Source: Tillus elongatus (Eukaryota; Arthropoda; Insecta; Coleoptera; Cleridae). Taken from it: DNA of 64,000 nucleotides. Positions 31,105-43,277 of the stretch are shown piece by piece (position 1 is the first letter of the stretch; every line of letters begins with the position of its first letter). Location: the NCBI GenBank assembly GCA_964006375.1, contig OZ023265.1, positions 170,268,533 to 170,332,532 of the forward strand, in the 5' to 3' direction. The notes beneath the pieces were generated by a model. It saw only the letters and a program-made list of their open reading frames with translations, made no database searches and had not been told where the DNA came from. The position numbers and the translations under genes were made by a program.

Positions 31105-31195
31105 ACCGATAACTCAAAAAATAATGGACCAATCTTGATAAAATTTGGTGAGTACCTTCCCTTTGCAAGTGACTTGGACAAAATCGTTAGCCAGC
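31035..31195 (+). mobile_element. HINE-like fragment: (AT)n plus downstream block
   Basis: (AT)n 31035-31101, then CCACCGATAACTCAAAAAAT and CAAGTGACTTGGACAAAATC, ending abruptly at GTTAGCCAGC where a transposase relic begins. Confidence 0.62.
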
Positions 31196-32007
31196 ACTGG
31201 TCCACCTCTTCCGATCCATCGTCCAGGAAACTGATCATCAAGTTCATCTTGAATAAGTAGATTATGCTGAACAGGGCATCGTCGTCTAAGAACCACATTT
31301 GCTGACGTATATGAAGTGGAACCTCTTCCAGTAATATGGGTAACTGATTTACTAAAAAAATCTCAGCATTTAAATGCTCATCAAAAAATATGGTGCTACT
31401 ACATAGTTACCAACAATACCTCCCCACACATTTAACGACCATCTTGTTCGACTGTACGTAATTATGTGGTATGGATTACTTGTAGAATAATAGTGGAAGT
31501 TGTGCCTGTTAACACAACCATTTCTATGAAACGTAGCTTCATGTCCAAATAGTAAATAGTCAAAAAGTATATCTGTTGATTAACTTTTTGTAGGGCCCAT
31601 TCACAAGATGCTAATCTCATCTCGAAATCATTATCATTTAATTCTTGTTGCAATTGAATGTAGTAAGGGTGCGTTTTGTTTTTAGACATATTTTTTTGCA
31701 CACAGTAGTAACTGAGTTCTTGTTCTTTGGCAATACTTCGTATACTTGTATGTGGGTTTTCTGTAACTGCCAACAACACATTCATTTCGTCTTCCTTCGT
31801 CACAGCAGTATTTGTTCGTTCTTGCTTCTCATAGTTAACTGAACCAGTGCTGTTAAACCGATCCCTTAATCCTTTAAAGCTTGATTTTGTAGGTTGTCGC
31901 CTCTCAGGAAAACGTTGATGGTAAATTGTGGCTGATAGTAAGGCGTTTTTCTTGCATTCTCCCAATATCCACATCATATCTATCGTTTCATCGCGAGTAA
32001 AATTCAT
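31196..32007 (-). pseudogene. IS630-like transposase, N-terminal two thirds
   Basis: A 181-codon frame starts at 32007: MNFTRDETIDMMWILGECKK, IYHQRFPERRQPTKSSFKGL and NPHTSIRSIAKEQELSYYCV form the N-terminal helix-turn-helix region; HPYYIQLQQELNDNDFEMRL leads to the catalytic core. After stops and shifts, SLNVWGGIVGNYVV and WFLDDDALFS (second Asp region) follow to about 31200, where the HINE-like fragment cuts it off. The 5' side abuts a LINE fragment at about 32045. Confidence 0.7.
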
Positions 32008-32044
32008 CTTTGGAATACTTTAGAGATTATTTAAAATAGCAACA

Positions 32045-33095
32045 AATGTACCACACCACCGAATTCACAGACAATAATGCTAAACTGCATTGCACAGGAA
32101 GCAGTGACCATGCCGTGGTCTGAGCGACCAAGAGAGGCGGTGACTGATATCTTATAGCATTCAGGTTTTGTAGTAAGAAGGAGATCCAAGAGATTTGAGC
32201 TGTGTGTTGGGATGCGAGGAAAGTAAGTAGGTTGCTGAACCATACTGGCTAAAGAATTGCTGACTGCAAAGGCCTCCGCTGCTCTCCCTTGTGGGTCGGT
32301 TTTTGAAGATCCTAACCATTCCTTATTATGGATATTGAAGTCACTAAGAATAGTGACCTTGGAGGAAGGATATTCAGAAATCAGATGGTCGGTTTTCCAG
32401 AAAAGTAGTCGAAGAGTTGGACATCGTTGTTGTCGGAGGGTGACCAGTAAATGCAACAGATGAATTTAGTTGCAGCCCTGAGAGAGAGTTTTATCCAAAT
32501 TGGGGAATCTGGTGCAGGATAGATTGCTACGGACGTATGCGCACACGCCTCCATGCAATCTAAAGGAAGTAAGGAGCTCATACCCCGAGAAATTAAGGTG
32601 ATTAGTGGCTGTTTTGGCACTGATTTGGGTTTCGGTGAGGAAGAGGAGTTGGGGCCTATTAGCCTGGACGAAATGGTGTACGGAGTTTAGGTTAGAATTT
32701 AGGCCACATATATTCGAGAAGGATCTTGATGCTGGCGCCTCCTGTACACCCCTCTCCCGGAGATCCGAATGGAGGGGTATTTTGCCTCCGGAATCTTTTG
32801 TACAAGGAGCAGCCATAATCATTTTTGCTTATAAGGGAAACCGACTCATACACCAGAACCGGAAACGTCCGTTGGGACTTCACCGGCCCCTTGATGTAAG
32901 GAGTGGTACCTCCTCCAACGTGAAAAAATCCTTTACTATCACGTAAAGGAAGAGTCCACTACCACCTGCTTGACTCCGATTAGTCGCCTCCTGGGACAGG
33001 CAGGAGTTACCTTGGGCCTATTCTTTAAGTTAGTCCACGGACCCACAGGGGAACCGGACCCACAAGGGACAAGTTAGCGATTTTCCAATCGTCTT
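32045..33095 (-). pseudogene. Jockey-like LINE, 5' part with endonuclease domain
   Basis: Minus-strand pieces in different frames read ICGLNSNLNSVHHFVQANRP, LLFLTETQISAKTATN and GVCAYVRSNL, then CCIYWSPSDNN, ILSDFNIHNKEWLGSS and LGRSDHGMV: the E, D-N and S-D-H motifs of an apurinic-type endonuclease. The reverse transcriptase part is missing at the 32045 junction. It could be the 5' half of the family present at 12268-13430 and 60725-62104; this was not provable by eye. Confidence 0.68.
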
Positions 33096-33099
33096 GTGA

Positions 33100-33570
33100 C
33101 GGCTTGACAAAAGCTCGTCTGTACTATCGAAATATGATCTACGAAAAGATTCTCAATGCTTCTAAGCTATATAACGTTTTGTCTATTTTCGGCGGCAAAT
33201 ACACAATTCCATTTAACTGCTACAGAATGAAATAATATTTCTATTAACATGTATAATACTGCTAAAGGTTCCAGGTCTGCCTTTAATAAATTTTACTGTA
33301 CAATTTAATAATGCAAAGGAGAAAAATTAAAAATTTATTACTATAAAGGGTGTTCGAGAAAAGCGTCGCAATGAGAAATCTGAATGTCAAATCATTTTTG
33401 CATATTCTCATTTGGTGCAATATTATTTACTCACCGTATATGTATCTGGAAATATATCCGCCGGGAAGGTATACCAAACGTTAAACTTCACTTGAATAAA
33501 GGTCACAAATGAATGAAACAGTAAAGCAAGTTGTGGGAAGCTATGTTGATTATAGTATTAAATGTTTGAT
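33100..33570. other. Intron sequence, no gene recognised
   Basis: AAAGGGTGTTCGAGAAAAGC near 33353 resembles a Tc1/IS630 end; nothing else recognised. Confidence 0.4.
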
Positions 33571-33575
33571 TTTAG

Positions 33576-33786
33576 GATTCTGGCACAGTTAATGGCCCAC
33601 TGTCCAGCACTGCGACATTGGTTATAAATGTGGATTATAAAAATAGTGCCCCGATTGTTCCCAAATTTTCAGAACCACATTACGCTATGAATTATTCCAT
33701 AAAACCTGATGGCACTGGAATTTTGGCCCAAATAGACACGATACAAGTAACAGCTGACTCCACAGACCCCATAAGTGTAGAATTGG
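33576..33786 (+). CDS. Gene B, exon 5: cadherin-type half-repeats
   Basis: This 211-nt exon (phase 0-1) follows TTTTAG and ends before GTAAGC. DSGTVNGPLSSTATLVINV is a textbook cadherin repeat end, followed by the inter-repeat segment (YKNSAPIVPKFSEPHY), in which the usual DxND calcium ligands are mostly replaced. Length and phase equal those of gene A exon 6989-7199. The following intron (33787-43277, 9.5 kb) carries the Ty3 element and other nested insertions. Confidence 0.85.
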
Positions 33787-34967
33787 GTAAGCAAAGATAA
33801 TCTAAGCTAGACAAAATCTATTTAAACCTTATTTGTAGATCATAAAATAGATTATCCTCTTTAATATTTCAATGTTTTTATGCTAATATATTTTCCAGTA
33901 GTCTTTTAATCATTTTACTTCTTTAAAAGCACTCCAAAGAAGATTGCCATAATCACATAGTATAGCTGTTCATTTGAGTAAAAAGTAGTTGTTATCTAAT
34001 GAGAAATTGTTTCAAATCGTCGTATAAAAATAAACAATCCGGTTGAGTTCGACGTTGCGGGATGCCGAGTAATTATTTGATGCTTTTGAGTAATGATTCT
34101 GAAACCAAATCAAGCTTTGTTTTACGTAGATAACTTTTATTGTTATCATTGTTTTCAATCTTCGATACAAAACTATTAAAAGATAAATGTGTTATAAAGG
34201 ACGGTTTTTTATTTAAAAAGTGGCGCCATATAAAATAAAAGTTTTGCCAAAATTCACAAGAGAGCTTATATACAGGGTGCCTATTATATATCTCAATATA
34301 ATGGGTAACTTTGTTGTTTCTGAAGGAACAGCTTCGGTTATATTAGCAAAGTTGGGCAGAATTTCTAGAGCAGTTTGATAACATGAACAAACTTCCAATG
34401 CAACGCCTACTTACTGAGATAATTTGAAAAACCTGAAAATGACCGATTTTTTCATTCCTAAATATATATGTCAGGGTTAATGGTACAAAAGAAATCAAGA
34501 CCTCATTTTGTAGTTATTTTCTTTTATAATAAAATAATGTCAACAAGAGATCCATGGCATGTTTAGTTCGAAAGAGATAACACAAAGTAGCATTTTTTTA
34601 ATGGCAAACACAGTTGGCTGTGACGTCTTTCAAATGCAATTTATTTCTCATTCCAGTGATATAAGGTTTGATATTGTTATTTTTATTAGATGGAAATTTA
34701 TTTAACAAAACTATTTATTATAAATTATTTGCGAAATTATGGCACAAGCAGGTGGTGAATACATCCAATCTGATGTAACAATCAACAAACTGTCATTATA
34801 CAAGCTTTTGTCAAACATAGTTTTGAACTTATGAAGTTCTCCAGCATATTTTTGATAAAACAATGAGTGATAATGTTTACGAATGAAGAGAAAAATGACT
34901 TGATTTTTTGTTGTTATGTCAGTAACACAAATGTCGGTGAAGCTAGTTAAATGTATTTCGAACGATG

Positions 34968-34972
34968 CATGG
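34968..34972. repeat. Target-site duplication CATGG (left)
   Basis: CATGG here and at 39807-39811 flanks the LTR element, the 5-bp duplication expected of a Ty3-type integrase. Confidence 0.85.
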
Positions 34973-35329
34973 TGTGGCGGTGGTTCCGACCGCAGTGTTT
35001 CCGTCAACACTACTCTATGTTTCTGCATAAATACTCTTAACAGTTAAACGTTGTGTTACGTTATGCGACACCCAGCTGTCAAGAACTACGGCATATAAGA
35101 GACACCAGGCGATCTCTCTCTCTCTCTCCTCGCTACCAACCGCTACAGTGAACACACGTCCTCCACGCTCGGTCAGTTATCTGCTATGTACTCGTGTACT
35201 GTTGTAATTGTTATTATAAAGTGTATCATAGTTAAATGTATCATATAGTTTATTCAGTTAGTGAAATAATAAAGTATATTAAATGTTTACGTATGGATTT
35301 AATATCAACAAGTGCAATTAACATCCATA
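34973..35329 (+). repeat. 5' LTR of Ty3/CsRn1-like element
   Basis: It starts TGTGGCGG and ends CATCCATA (TG...TA, not the usual CA). It contains TATAAGAGACACC and a TCTC run and is almost identical to 39451-39806, with about seven or eight differences by eye, including CTCT-run length. Confidence 0.85.
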
Positions 35330-35330
35330 T

Positions 35331-35343
35331 TGGTGACCCCGTG
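35331..35343 (+). other. Primer binding site
   Basis: TGGTGACCCCGTG directly follows the 5' LTR. It fits a tRNA-Trp 3' end, the primer reported for CsRn1-type Ty3 elements. Confidence 0.65.
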
Positions 35344-35479
35344 CCGCAAGCCGAAGATGCCGAGCCTGATGTTCCATCCGACGTCACCTAACTTCCACGC
35401 ACGTGCTCATCCCTACAGAAAACGAATATCTGAACAGGTCAGTCCTTTCTAATTTAAAAATTATCTGACTTTTTTCACA

Positions 35480-36251
35480 ATGGCCGAAGATTCTTCAAGC
35501 AGCAATATCATGGCAAGGGTTGCAATAAAATTACCTCCTATATGGAGACGTAAAGTGAAAATCTGACAAATGCAGGTTGACGCCCAGTTCGATATATCGC
35601 AGATCAGTTCTGAAAAGACAAAATTCAGTCATGTACTCGCTATACTCGATCCTGATGTCGCAGAGTCAATTTCAATTTTTTTTAACCCAACCATTATCAT
35701 CAACCCCCTATTCAAATCTAATGAAACGTCTTTTATTAGAATTTGAAGAGTCGGAAAGTCGCAAAATAAATAAACTTTTAACAGAATCAGAATTAGGCGA
35801 CAGAAAACCATCGCAACTTTTACGCGAAATGAAGTTTTTAGCCAGTAGTCAGATTGGAGAGGATTTCCTTAAAATTTTATTTCTACAACGTTTACCAGTC
35901 AACGTTCGTTCAATTTTGGCTTCGAGCAACTATTCTCTAGAAAATTTGTCGGTTATAGCAGACAAAATCGTGGAATATTCCAGAGATAAATACAACGTGG
36001 CTGAAATTCAGTCACGCGAGCCCGACAGGCTAGCCAAGTTAGAAGCGCAATTAGAGAAGCTAACAGCATCAGTCAACGAATTGCGAACGCGTTCCCGATC
36101 TACCTTTCGAGAAAGACCCAAGCTTTCTAGAAATTCCATAAACACAAATTCCTCAACCTCCGCGTGTTGGTATCATGAACTATTTGGCAACAAGGCCAAA
36201 CGTTGCATCCAACCTTGCAATTTTAAAGCAAAACATGTCTCGGAAAACTAA
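35480..36251 (+). pseudogene. gag of the Ty3/CsRn1-like element
   Basis: It starts at ATG 35480 (MAEDSSSSN). It is broken by a TGA near 35564 and by a frameshift at a T-run near 35690. The rest (from 35691) is open to 36251: LLLEFEESESRKINKLL, a capsid-like region (QIGEDFLKILFLQRLPVNVR), then CWYHELFGNKAKRCIQPC, a C-H-C-C knuckle rather than C-C-H-C. That knuckle is the hallmark of CsRn1-group gag. The protein would bind and package the element RNA if intact. Confidence 0.75.
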
Positions 36252-36319
36252 TCAGGCACTCCCTCCACGCGGCAGGAGACGAGAGCCACCTAACACGCCG
36301 CCTTTTTATTTTTGATAGA

Positions 36320-39300
36320 CGCTCCAATATGAAATTTCTAATCGACTCTGGAGCGGATATTTCAGTTATTCCACCCACTCACGACCAACGGAAATTTCAA
36401 TCGAAACGTACCTTGTATGCTGCAAACGGGACCCCTATTCATACCTATGGCGAACAACTATTAGATTTGGATCTAGGTTTACGCCGTAGGTTCTGCTGGC
36501 CCTTCACACTTGCCGATATCAAGCAACCAATTATAGGCGCTGATTTTCTAGCAGAGTTTGCTTTACTTGTGGATACGAAATATAGACGTTTAATCGATAC
36601 AAAGACAAACCTCTCTAAGATCGGTGCTAACCCACCACCAGGAATTAATTCTAAAATTCATCTTGTAGACCCGACACACCAGTACTTCAAATTGCTACAA
36701 CAATTTCCTGACCTTTTTAAGGAAACTTCTTCTATCAACCTTCCAGAGGTTGAGTTCTTCCATACTATAAGTACGGAAGGACCACCTGTCACTGCAAAAG
36801 CTAGAAGATTGCCCCCGGAAAAGCTAGCTCAAGCAAAGCTAGAATTCCCGCACATGATAAACTTAGGAATTTGTAGACCCTCCAAAAGTCCATGGTCAAG
36901 CCCCCTCCACATGGTGCAAAAAAAGGATGGCTCATGGAGACCATGTGAGGATTACCGAGCACTAAACGCTAAAACAATCCCAGACAAATATCCCATTCCC
37001 AATTTGCAGGATTTTAATGCCCAGTTAGAAGGCAAACGTATTTTTTTTTAAAATTAGATATCATTCGCGCTTTCCATCACATCCCAGTAGCACCTCAAGA
37101 TATTCCCAAAACAGCAGTCATAACTCCATTTGGGTTATTCTAATTTGTTAAAATCCCATTTGGCCTTCGTAATTCAGCACAAACATTTCAAAGATATTTA
37201 CATTCAATTTTAAGACATCTTGACTTTGCCTACTCCTATCTTGACGATATTCTCGTTGCATCAGCCTCTGAAAAAGAACATCAAGAGCATCTAGCAAAAC
37301 TTTTTCAGACACTTCAAGACAACGGCATCTGTATCAATTCATCTAAATGTGAATTCGGAGTGGCCGAAATTTCATTTTTAGGTTTTCGTGTAAATAAATC
37401 TGGATTATTTCCACTTCCTGAACGCATCAAAGCTATTACCGACCTACCTCTTCCCGATACCATTGAAAAACTCAGAAAAATTCTAGGTCTCATAAATTTC
37501 TACCGTCGTTCTCTTCCACGTGCTGCGGAATTCAGCAACCACTATTCGACCTCTGCCAGAATCCCAAAAAACGCGACAAACGTAAAATCGAGTGGACTCC
37601 TCAGACTCGAGAAGCATTCGAACGTTTGAAAGAGGCACTAAAAAATGCTACACTAATAGCTCATCCGACTTCTTCGCTACCACTGATTCTCTATGTCGAT
37701 GCTTCTGATTATGCCGTAGGTGCTTCCCTCCAACAACTACGTGATCAAACACTAGAACCCCTAGGTTTCTACTCTAAAAAGCTTACTTCAGCCCAAAAAT
37801 CTTACAGCACCTACGATCGCGAACTTCTAGCCGCTTATCAGGCAGTTAAATACTTTGGATATACCCTAGAAGGTCGCCATTTCACCATTTATACGGACCA
37901 CAAACCTTTGACATACGCTTTTGAACAACGCGTCGATAAAGCATCTCCAAGGCAACTACGACATTTAGACTTCCTAGGTCAATTTACCACAGACATTTGC
38001 TACATACCAGGTCCTACAAACATTCCCGCAGACTATTGTTCTCGCATTGAAACAATTTCACTTTCTTCCACTGTGTCACTCCAAGAAATTGCGCAAGCTC
38101 AGTCATCTTGTGGGGAACTCAAACACCTTCTGCAGTCTAAATCTTCCTCATACAAATTTCAAAACATGCCTCTTGACAACAGATTGAACCTTATTTGCGA
38201 TTCTTCTTCAAAGAAACTTCGCCCATTCATTCCGCTCAAATTTCGCCGAAAGATTTTCGATTCTATCCACAATTTATCTCACCCAGGCATATCAGCTTCA
38301 GTCGATCTGGTCCAGGATAGATTTTGTTGGCCCAAATTGAAACGCGATGTATCTCTTTGGTCTAAAACTTGCATCCCCTGCCAGAAAGTCATGATATGGA
38401 GACACACTTCCAGTGCCATTGGACAATACACCCCAGCCATAAGAAGATTCTCGCATATAAATGTTGACATTGTGGGACCGTTACCACCATCACAAGGTCA
38501 ACGCTATCTGTTAACAATAATAGACAGATTTTCTCGATGGCCCGAAGCAATTCCATTGTCAGATATTACAGCAGAAACAGTAGCGAACACTATTTTATCA
38601 TGCTGGATCTCTCGTTTCGGTGTTCCGCAATACATCACCACAGACAGAGGTAAACAATTCGATTGCCACCTTTTCACACACCTCACTAAAACACTAGGTG
38701 CAGACCACATCAAGACTACAGCTTACCACCCAGCAGCAAATGGTGTAATCGAGAGATGGCATAGAGTTCTGAAACAGGCCTTGAAAGTTCATATGGACGA
38801 AAACTGGGTCGCTAAATTGCCAATTGTGTTACTAGGACTCAGATCGTACATAATTCCAGAATATCGCTCAACACCCGCTGAAATAGTCTACGGAGAATCA
38901 ATCAAACTTCCCACCGACTTTTTCAACAGCACACAAGCTCATGATGTTCCACCACTTATATCTCAGCTGAAAGAAGACATAAGGAAACTTCGACCAGTAC
39001 CTTTTAACCATCATACTGCAAAAAAGGTATTTGTCCATCCTAAGCTTATGGAAGCTCCTTTTGTTTTTGTTCGCATTGATATTCCGCGAAAAACCCTCGA
39101 ACCAGTTTATGACGGCCCCTTTGAAGTGTTATCCCGAACTGAAAAAGTCTTCAAAATCAAGAAATCACACAGAGAAGAGACAATTTCTGTTGACCGTCTT
39201 AAACCCGCATTCATTCTTTGTGATAACGAACAGACAACTTTCCAGCCTCAGAGACATCCTAGTGAAACTGAAAGTGACAGTAAAAGTCTAACACCTAGTG

Positions 39301-39425
39301 AAACTGAAAGTGAGAGTGAAAGTCAAACACCTAGTGAGACTGAAAGTGACAGTGAAGTTGCCGTTCCCGTTCAAACTACACGCCATGGACGTAGAGTTCG
39401 ATTTCCACGAAGATACTTGAACTAA
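36320..39425 (+). pseudogene. pol (protease, RT, RNase H, integrase) of the Ty3/CsRn1-like element
   Basis: The protease active site is LIDSGADISVIPP (36338 on). RT begins SPWSSPLHMVQKKDGSWRPC and continues in a second frame (DIIRAFHHIPV, YSYLDDILVA with catalytic YLDD) after a frameshift at the T-run 37040-37049. A stop interrupts it near 37141, and another shift occurs near 37535. From 37626 a 599-codon frame is intact: RNase H ([24 protein letters not shown]), an HHCC zinc motif, and integrase with Asp281, Asp340 and Glu376 (DD35E). The C-terminus is a short repeated SETESDS acidic tail and a basic end. Three lesions make it non-autonomous. Confidence 0.85.
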
Positions 39426-39438
39426 TAGCGTTGCCACT

Positions 39439-39448
39439 GAGAGGGGAG
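39439..39448 (+). other. Polypurine tract
   Basis: GAGAGGGGAG immediately before the 3' LTR; expected start of plus-strand DNA synthesis. Confidence 0.7.
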
Positions 39449-39450
39449 TA

Positions 39451-39806
39451 TGTGGCGGTGGTTCCGACCGCAGTGTTTCCGTCAACACTACTCTATGTTT
39501 CTGCATAAATACTCTTGACAGTTAAACGTTGCGTTACGTTATGCGACAGCCAGCTGTCAAGAACTACGGCATATAAGAGACACCAGGCAATCTTTCTCTC
39601 TCTCCTCGCTACCAACCGCTACAGTGAACACACGTCCTCCACGCTCGGTCAGTTATCTGCTATGTACTCGTGTACTGTTGTAATTGTTATTATAAAGTGT
39701 ATTATAGTTAAATGTATCATATAGTTTATTCAGTTAGTGAAGTAATAAAGTTATATTAAATGTTTACGTATGGATTTAATATCAACAAGTGCAATTAACA
39801 TCCATA
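39451..39806 (+). repeat. 3' LTR of Ty3/CsRn1-like element
   Basis: TGTGGCGG...CATCCATA, paired with the 5' LTR. CATGG follows at 39807-39811. Confidence 0.85.
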
Positions 39807-39880
39807 CATGGAAATAACCAGCCTGACTCGAGACTTTTTGCGAAACTGGAAATCAACCTTAAGGTTTACGGTTCACTATG

Positions 39881-40034
39881 TGATGAGCACTAAAAAGTAC
39901 ACTCGGAGAAACCCAAATCACCACAACACGCAATCAGAATATGTATCCTCTGGTCAAGCTAACATTGCTAGCGCAATGATCGTTAGGTCTTTAAAAAGAT
40001 GTGTTGCGTGATTTGGGCTTCTCCAAGTAAACGG
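39881..40034. repeat. Small foldback repeat R, copy 1
   Basis: TGATGAGCACTAAAAAGTAC and GAGAAACCCAAATCACCACA at the left are mirrored by GTGTTGCGTGATTTGGGCTT and CTCCAAGTAAAC at the right. Similar pairs occur at 43028-43230 and 58338-58450, and a left half at 44478-44540. Confidence 0.55.
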
Positions 40035-40129
40035 TTCATTCAACAAATCACAAACTGAGAAGATAAAATTTAAATAGGAAGGCGAAAAAAGAGCTTAAGG
40101 TTTACGGTCATTCCACAAACCACAAACTG

Positions 40130-40900
40130 AGATGTTGGAATTCGTTAATTATAAACCAAGTATATCTGCCAAAGAATTGGCGTAGTGTTGTTGGAGTTTC
40201 AAAAGAAAAATCTGGTTTGATTCTTCAACAAAATAGTTATCGCCCTTTCAATACATGTAGTATCAGTAATACCTTTTGTTCCGGAGATTTTAATCGACAA
40301 AATTAGTTTGCTAGATGGTTGGTAATGGAAACAGGGAAAAATGATCGTTTTTCGTATGGAATTATTTTTAGAGATAAAACCAAATTCACTAACAACGAGA
40401 TATTTAATCGGCACGATACTGTCTATTGGGACTAAAACATTTCTGGTCATACCGCAGAAAGAAGATACCAGTACGTATTGACAGTAAACGTGTGGTGCGG
40501 AATTATTGGTACTACAATCTAAGACCATTTTTCTATGACAGGAAGCTGAATTCAGAACGATATTTGAGATTTCTGCAAAGTGAATTGGAAGAAATGTTGG
40601 ACAATTTACCTCTGACCACGATTCAGAACCTAACACATTTTCAGCACGATGGAGTCCCTGTCCATAATTCTAGACATCTGAGCATGTATAACGGAACATT
40701 TGCCCAGCTGAATAGGAAATGCAGGGCAAATTTTTAGGCAGCCGACATCGCCGGGCTTGGCGCATCCTCCAGATTTCTTTTTGTGCGGTACTTTTAAAAA
40801 TACAGTGTATCAGAAAAACCTGAGAATATTGAGGAACTAAAAAATAATATCCAAGCCTTTGTAATTGGAGTAATCGACACAAGTCGATGAATTAATCCCA
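40130..40900 (+). pseudogene. Transposase relic of element Q
   Basis: Pieces in all three frames: YKPSISAKELA, SVNVWCGIIGTTI-like (written here as TVNVWCGIIGTTI), RYLRFLQSELEEMLDNLPLT, FQHDGVPVHN (second catalytic Asp region) and ENIEELKNNIQAFV. Numerous stops and shifts. Consistent with an IS630-like transposase in + orientation. Confidence 0.65.
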
Positions 40901-41013
40901 GAGAGAAATAATAGTTCGTAGGTTCCAGAAGTGTTTAGAAGTTGATGGTAGACACTTCAAACAATTACTGTAGATAAGTTTTATTCAGATTTAATTTTCC
41001 TTTGTTTTTCTTT

Positions 41014-41440
41014 AAGAGGATTTTTTTTAATCACTAATAGAGCGGTATCGATGGTTAGACTTTGTAAACATTTCTTCAAATGAGCGCGCCTATAACCCGA
41101 AAACAAGGTCCGTTTAAATTTTTATGTGTATGTATCCGAGCCATAACTCACAAACTACTCAACGGATTTGAATGAAACTTGGCACCTATCTTCATTTTGT
41201 TAAGACTGCGGACGAATTCGTTAGCCAGCCTAATCAGACCAGTTTTTCTTTTAAAAAAAGTTGATTTTTCTGAAAAAAAGTTGTATTTGTATCTTAAAAA
41301 AGAACAAAGCTATTTTGATGAAATTTGATAAATATATTTCCCTGGTAACAGCCTTACCATATCATTTACCACTCTCTAGGTTTATATCAAATTGAGTTAC
41401 TCAAATTTGAAATATTTGAAAAAATTGCTACGTCCCGAAT
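41014..41440 (+). mobile_element. HINE-like element, subfamily 2, without (AT)n
   Basis: It has the 5' block with GAGCGGTATCGATGGTTAGA, then TTATGTGTATGTATCCGAGC where other copies have the (AT)n, and ends TTGCTACGTCCCG with the stem-loop deleted. It lies inside element Q. Confidence 0.65.
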
Positions 41441-41900
41441 TTTTTATTTTAGGTATTCCAAATAACGTTTTTTTTTTTCTTTAAATTTTAATATAATAAG
41501 TTATTTAATTCGTTTGTCATACTTATTGTAATACAAAATTCATCTACTCATAAAAATAGTTCTCTAGTAGATACACGACTGGCAGGCATAGTTATTTGTT
41601 ATATCGAATTGGAAGTATTCACGGCCTGCTTGGTACATGATTTTGCAAATAATAAGTTGTAAATCGTCTTTGTTAAATAAATCCTAAACTAATCGAAATA
41701 ACCATATCAAACCTTATATCATATTGGAATCAAAAAATTATAAGCTTTTAAAAGACGTCACAGCCACCTATGATTGCGATTTTAAAAAAATTCAACTTTT
41801 TGTTATGCGTTTTGAAATAAGCATGCCATCGATCTTTTGCTGACATTATTCTAGTCTACGAAAAAATACCTGCAAAATGAGATCTTAGTCTCTTTTGTAC

Positions 41901-42647
41901 CTAAGGATAGGTGTATTCTTGCCACAATTAGAACCGCAGACCGGTTTCGCTCTATTAGAGCTCTTCAGTACGGCATACTAATTGCAGCGAAAATACAACT
42001 ATAAAGTAAAACGGCTATGGTAGCCAGCCTTCCAACACTAAGTGAGTGGTGAGACACGAAGCAACTTGCCGCCACCTAGTAGCGGAACCGAGTAGTATGT
42101 TGTAGTATGTCCAAATAACACAAAGTATTAAAAAATAGAGACTGTATACAACCAACTAACAATTTAGTAAATTGTCAGTCCTGGCCCATTTCTACCCAAA
42201 CATAGGGACAAAGTATGTAAGGCTAGATGTATTCTCGCCACAATTAGAGTTATTTGGAGCTGACAACATACTACTTGGTTCCGCAACTAGGTGGCGGCAA
42301 GTTGCTTCATGTCTCACCACGCGCTTAGTGTTGGAAGGCTGGCTACCATAGCCGTTTTACTTTATATGTGTATTTTCGCTGCAATTAGTATGCCGTACTG
42401 AAGAGCTCTAATTAGAGCGAAACCGATCTGCGGTTTTAATTGTGGCGAGAATACATCTAGCCTTACATACTTTGTCCCTATATTGCGGTGGAAATGGGCC
42501 AGGGCTAACAATATACTAAATTGTTAGTTGGTTGTATACAATCTCCATTTTTTAACACTTTGTGTTATTTGGAACTGGCGTGACAGCATACTCCTTGGTT
42601 CCGCAACTGGGTGGCGGCAAGTTGCTTCTTGTCTCACCACTCACTTA
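41901..42647. mobile_element. Foldback element S1 with 11-bp target duplication
   Basis: It is flanked by CTCTTTTGTAC at 41890-41900 and 42648-42658. The first part (AATTAGAACCGCAGACCGGT, AGCAACTTGCCGCCACCTAG) recurs inverted in the second part, and the ending module recurs directly at a 320-bp spacing (GGTTCCGCAACT at 42277 and 42597). No coding capacity. Same family, reverse orientation, as 58551-59553. It is inserted in the right arm of element Q. Confidence 0.72.
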
Positions 42648-42809
42648 CTCTTTTGTACTATTACCCCCCGACGGAGATATTCAAGAATGAAAAAATTGGT
42701 CATTTTCTGAAAATTGTTTTCAAATTCTTTCAGAAAGTAGTAGATGTGTTAGAAGTTTGTTCATGTCATCAAAGTGCTCTTGAAATTTTGCCCAGATTTG
42801 CTTTTTAAT

Positions 42810-43277
42810 TAATATAAAAAACCAATAAAAATATTAATTTTTATAACAAATTTTGGAACAGAGAAACGTAACACTTAAACACTCTATTTAACATCTGCAA
42901 GACTTACATGTACTAAAAATAAGGTAACATGCCTTCAGACAGTTTTTCACCATACACAAATTAGAAATTTTTTAAATCCACTTAGAAATACTTTACATCT
43001 TAAGATACTAAGTGAAGATAAGAACCCATGATGAGCCCTGATAAGTACACTTGGAGAACCCAAACCACCATAAAACATTTTTAAAGACCTGAGGATCATA
43101 TCACTAACAAGGCTAGCGAATTTTTCATCCCTTCATGGCGCTTACTTTGTTGTGTGTTGTGAAATAAGCCTCAGGTCTTCGAAAATGTCTTGTAGTGATT
43201 TGGGTGCTCCAAATGTGGTTACCTTAAGATAAGCAGTAGTAAATGCAGTCTGGTGTAATTGTACGTTTTGTTCATAG
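42810..43277. other. Intron sequence with small foldback repeat R, copy 2
   Basis: At 43028-43230 ATGAGCCCTGATAAGTACAC and GAACCCAAACCACCATAAAA are mirrored by TGTAGTGATTTGGGTGCTCC and GTGGTTACC. No gene otherwise; exon 43278 follows. Confidence 0.5.

Larger units (their letters stand above)
34273..42809 (+). mobile_element. IS630/Tc1-like element Q with nested insertions
   Basis: The left end is CAGGGTGCC after TA (34271-34272). The left arm (34273-34745) is the inverse of 41637-41889 plus 42659-42809 (GAAGTTTGTTCATGT..ATCAAA, CAAATAATAAGTTGTAAAT, ATATCAAACCTTATATCA). The last ~60 bp of the right arm are missing. A decayed transposase lies near 40130-40900. Into it were inserted a Ty3 LTR element, a foldback element, a HINE-like element and possibly a small foldback repeat. 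Confidence 0.7.

Noticed and set aside
34711..35028. 105-codon minus-strand frame near the 5' LTR
   Set aside because: It crosses the LTR boundary at 34973; the same peptide start recurs at the 3' LTR, so it is a product of the LTR sequence.
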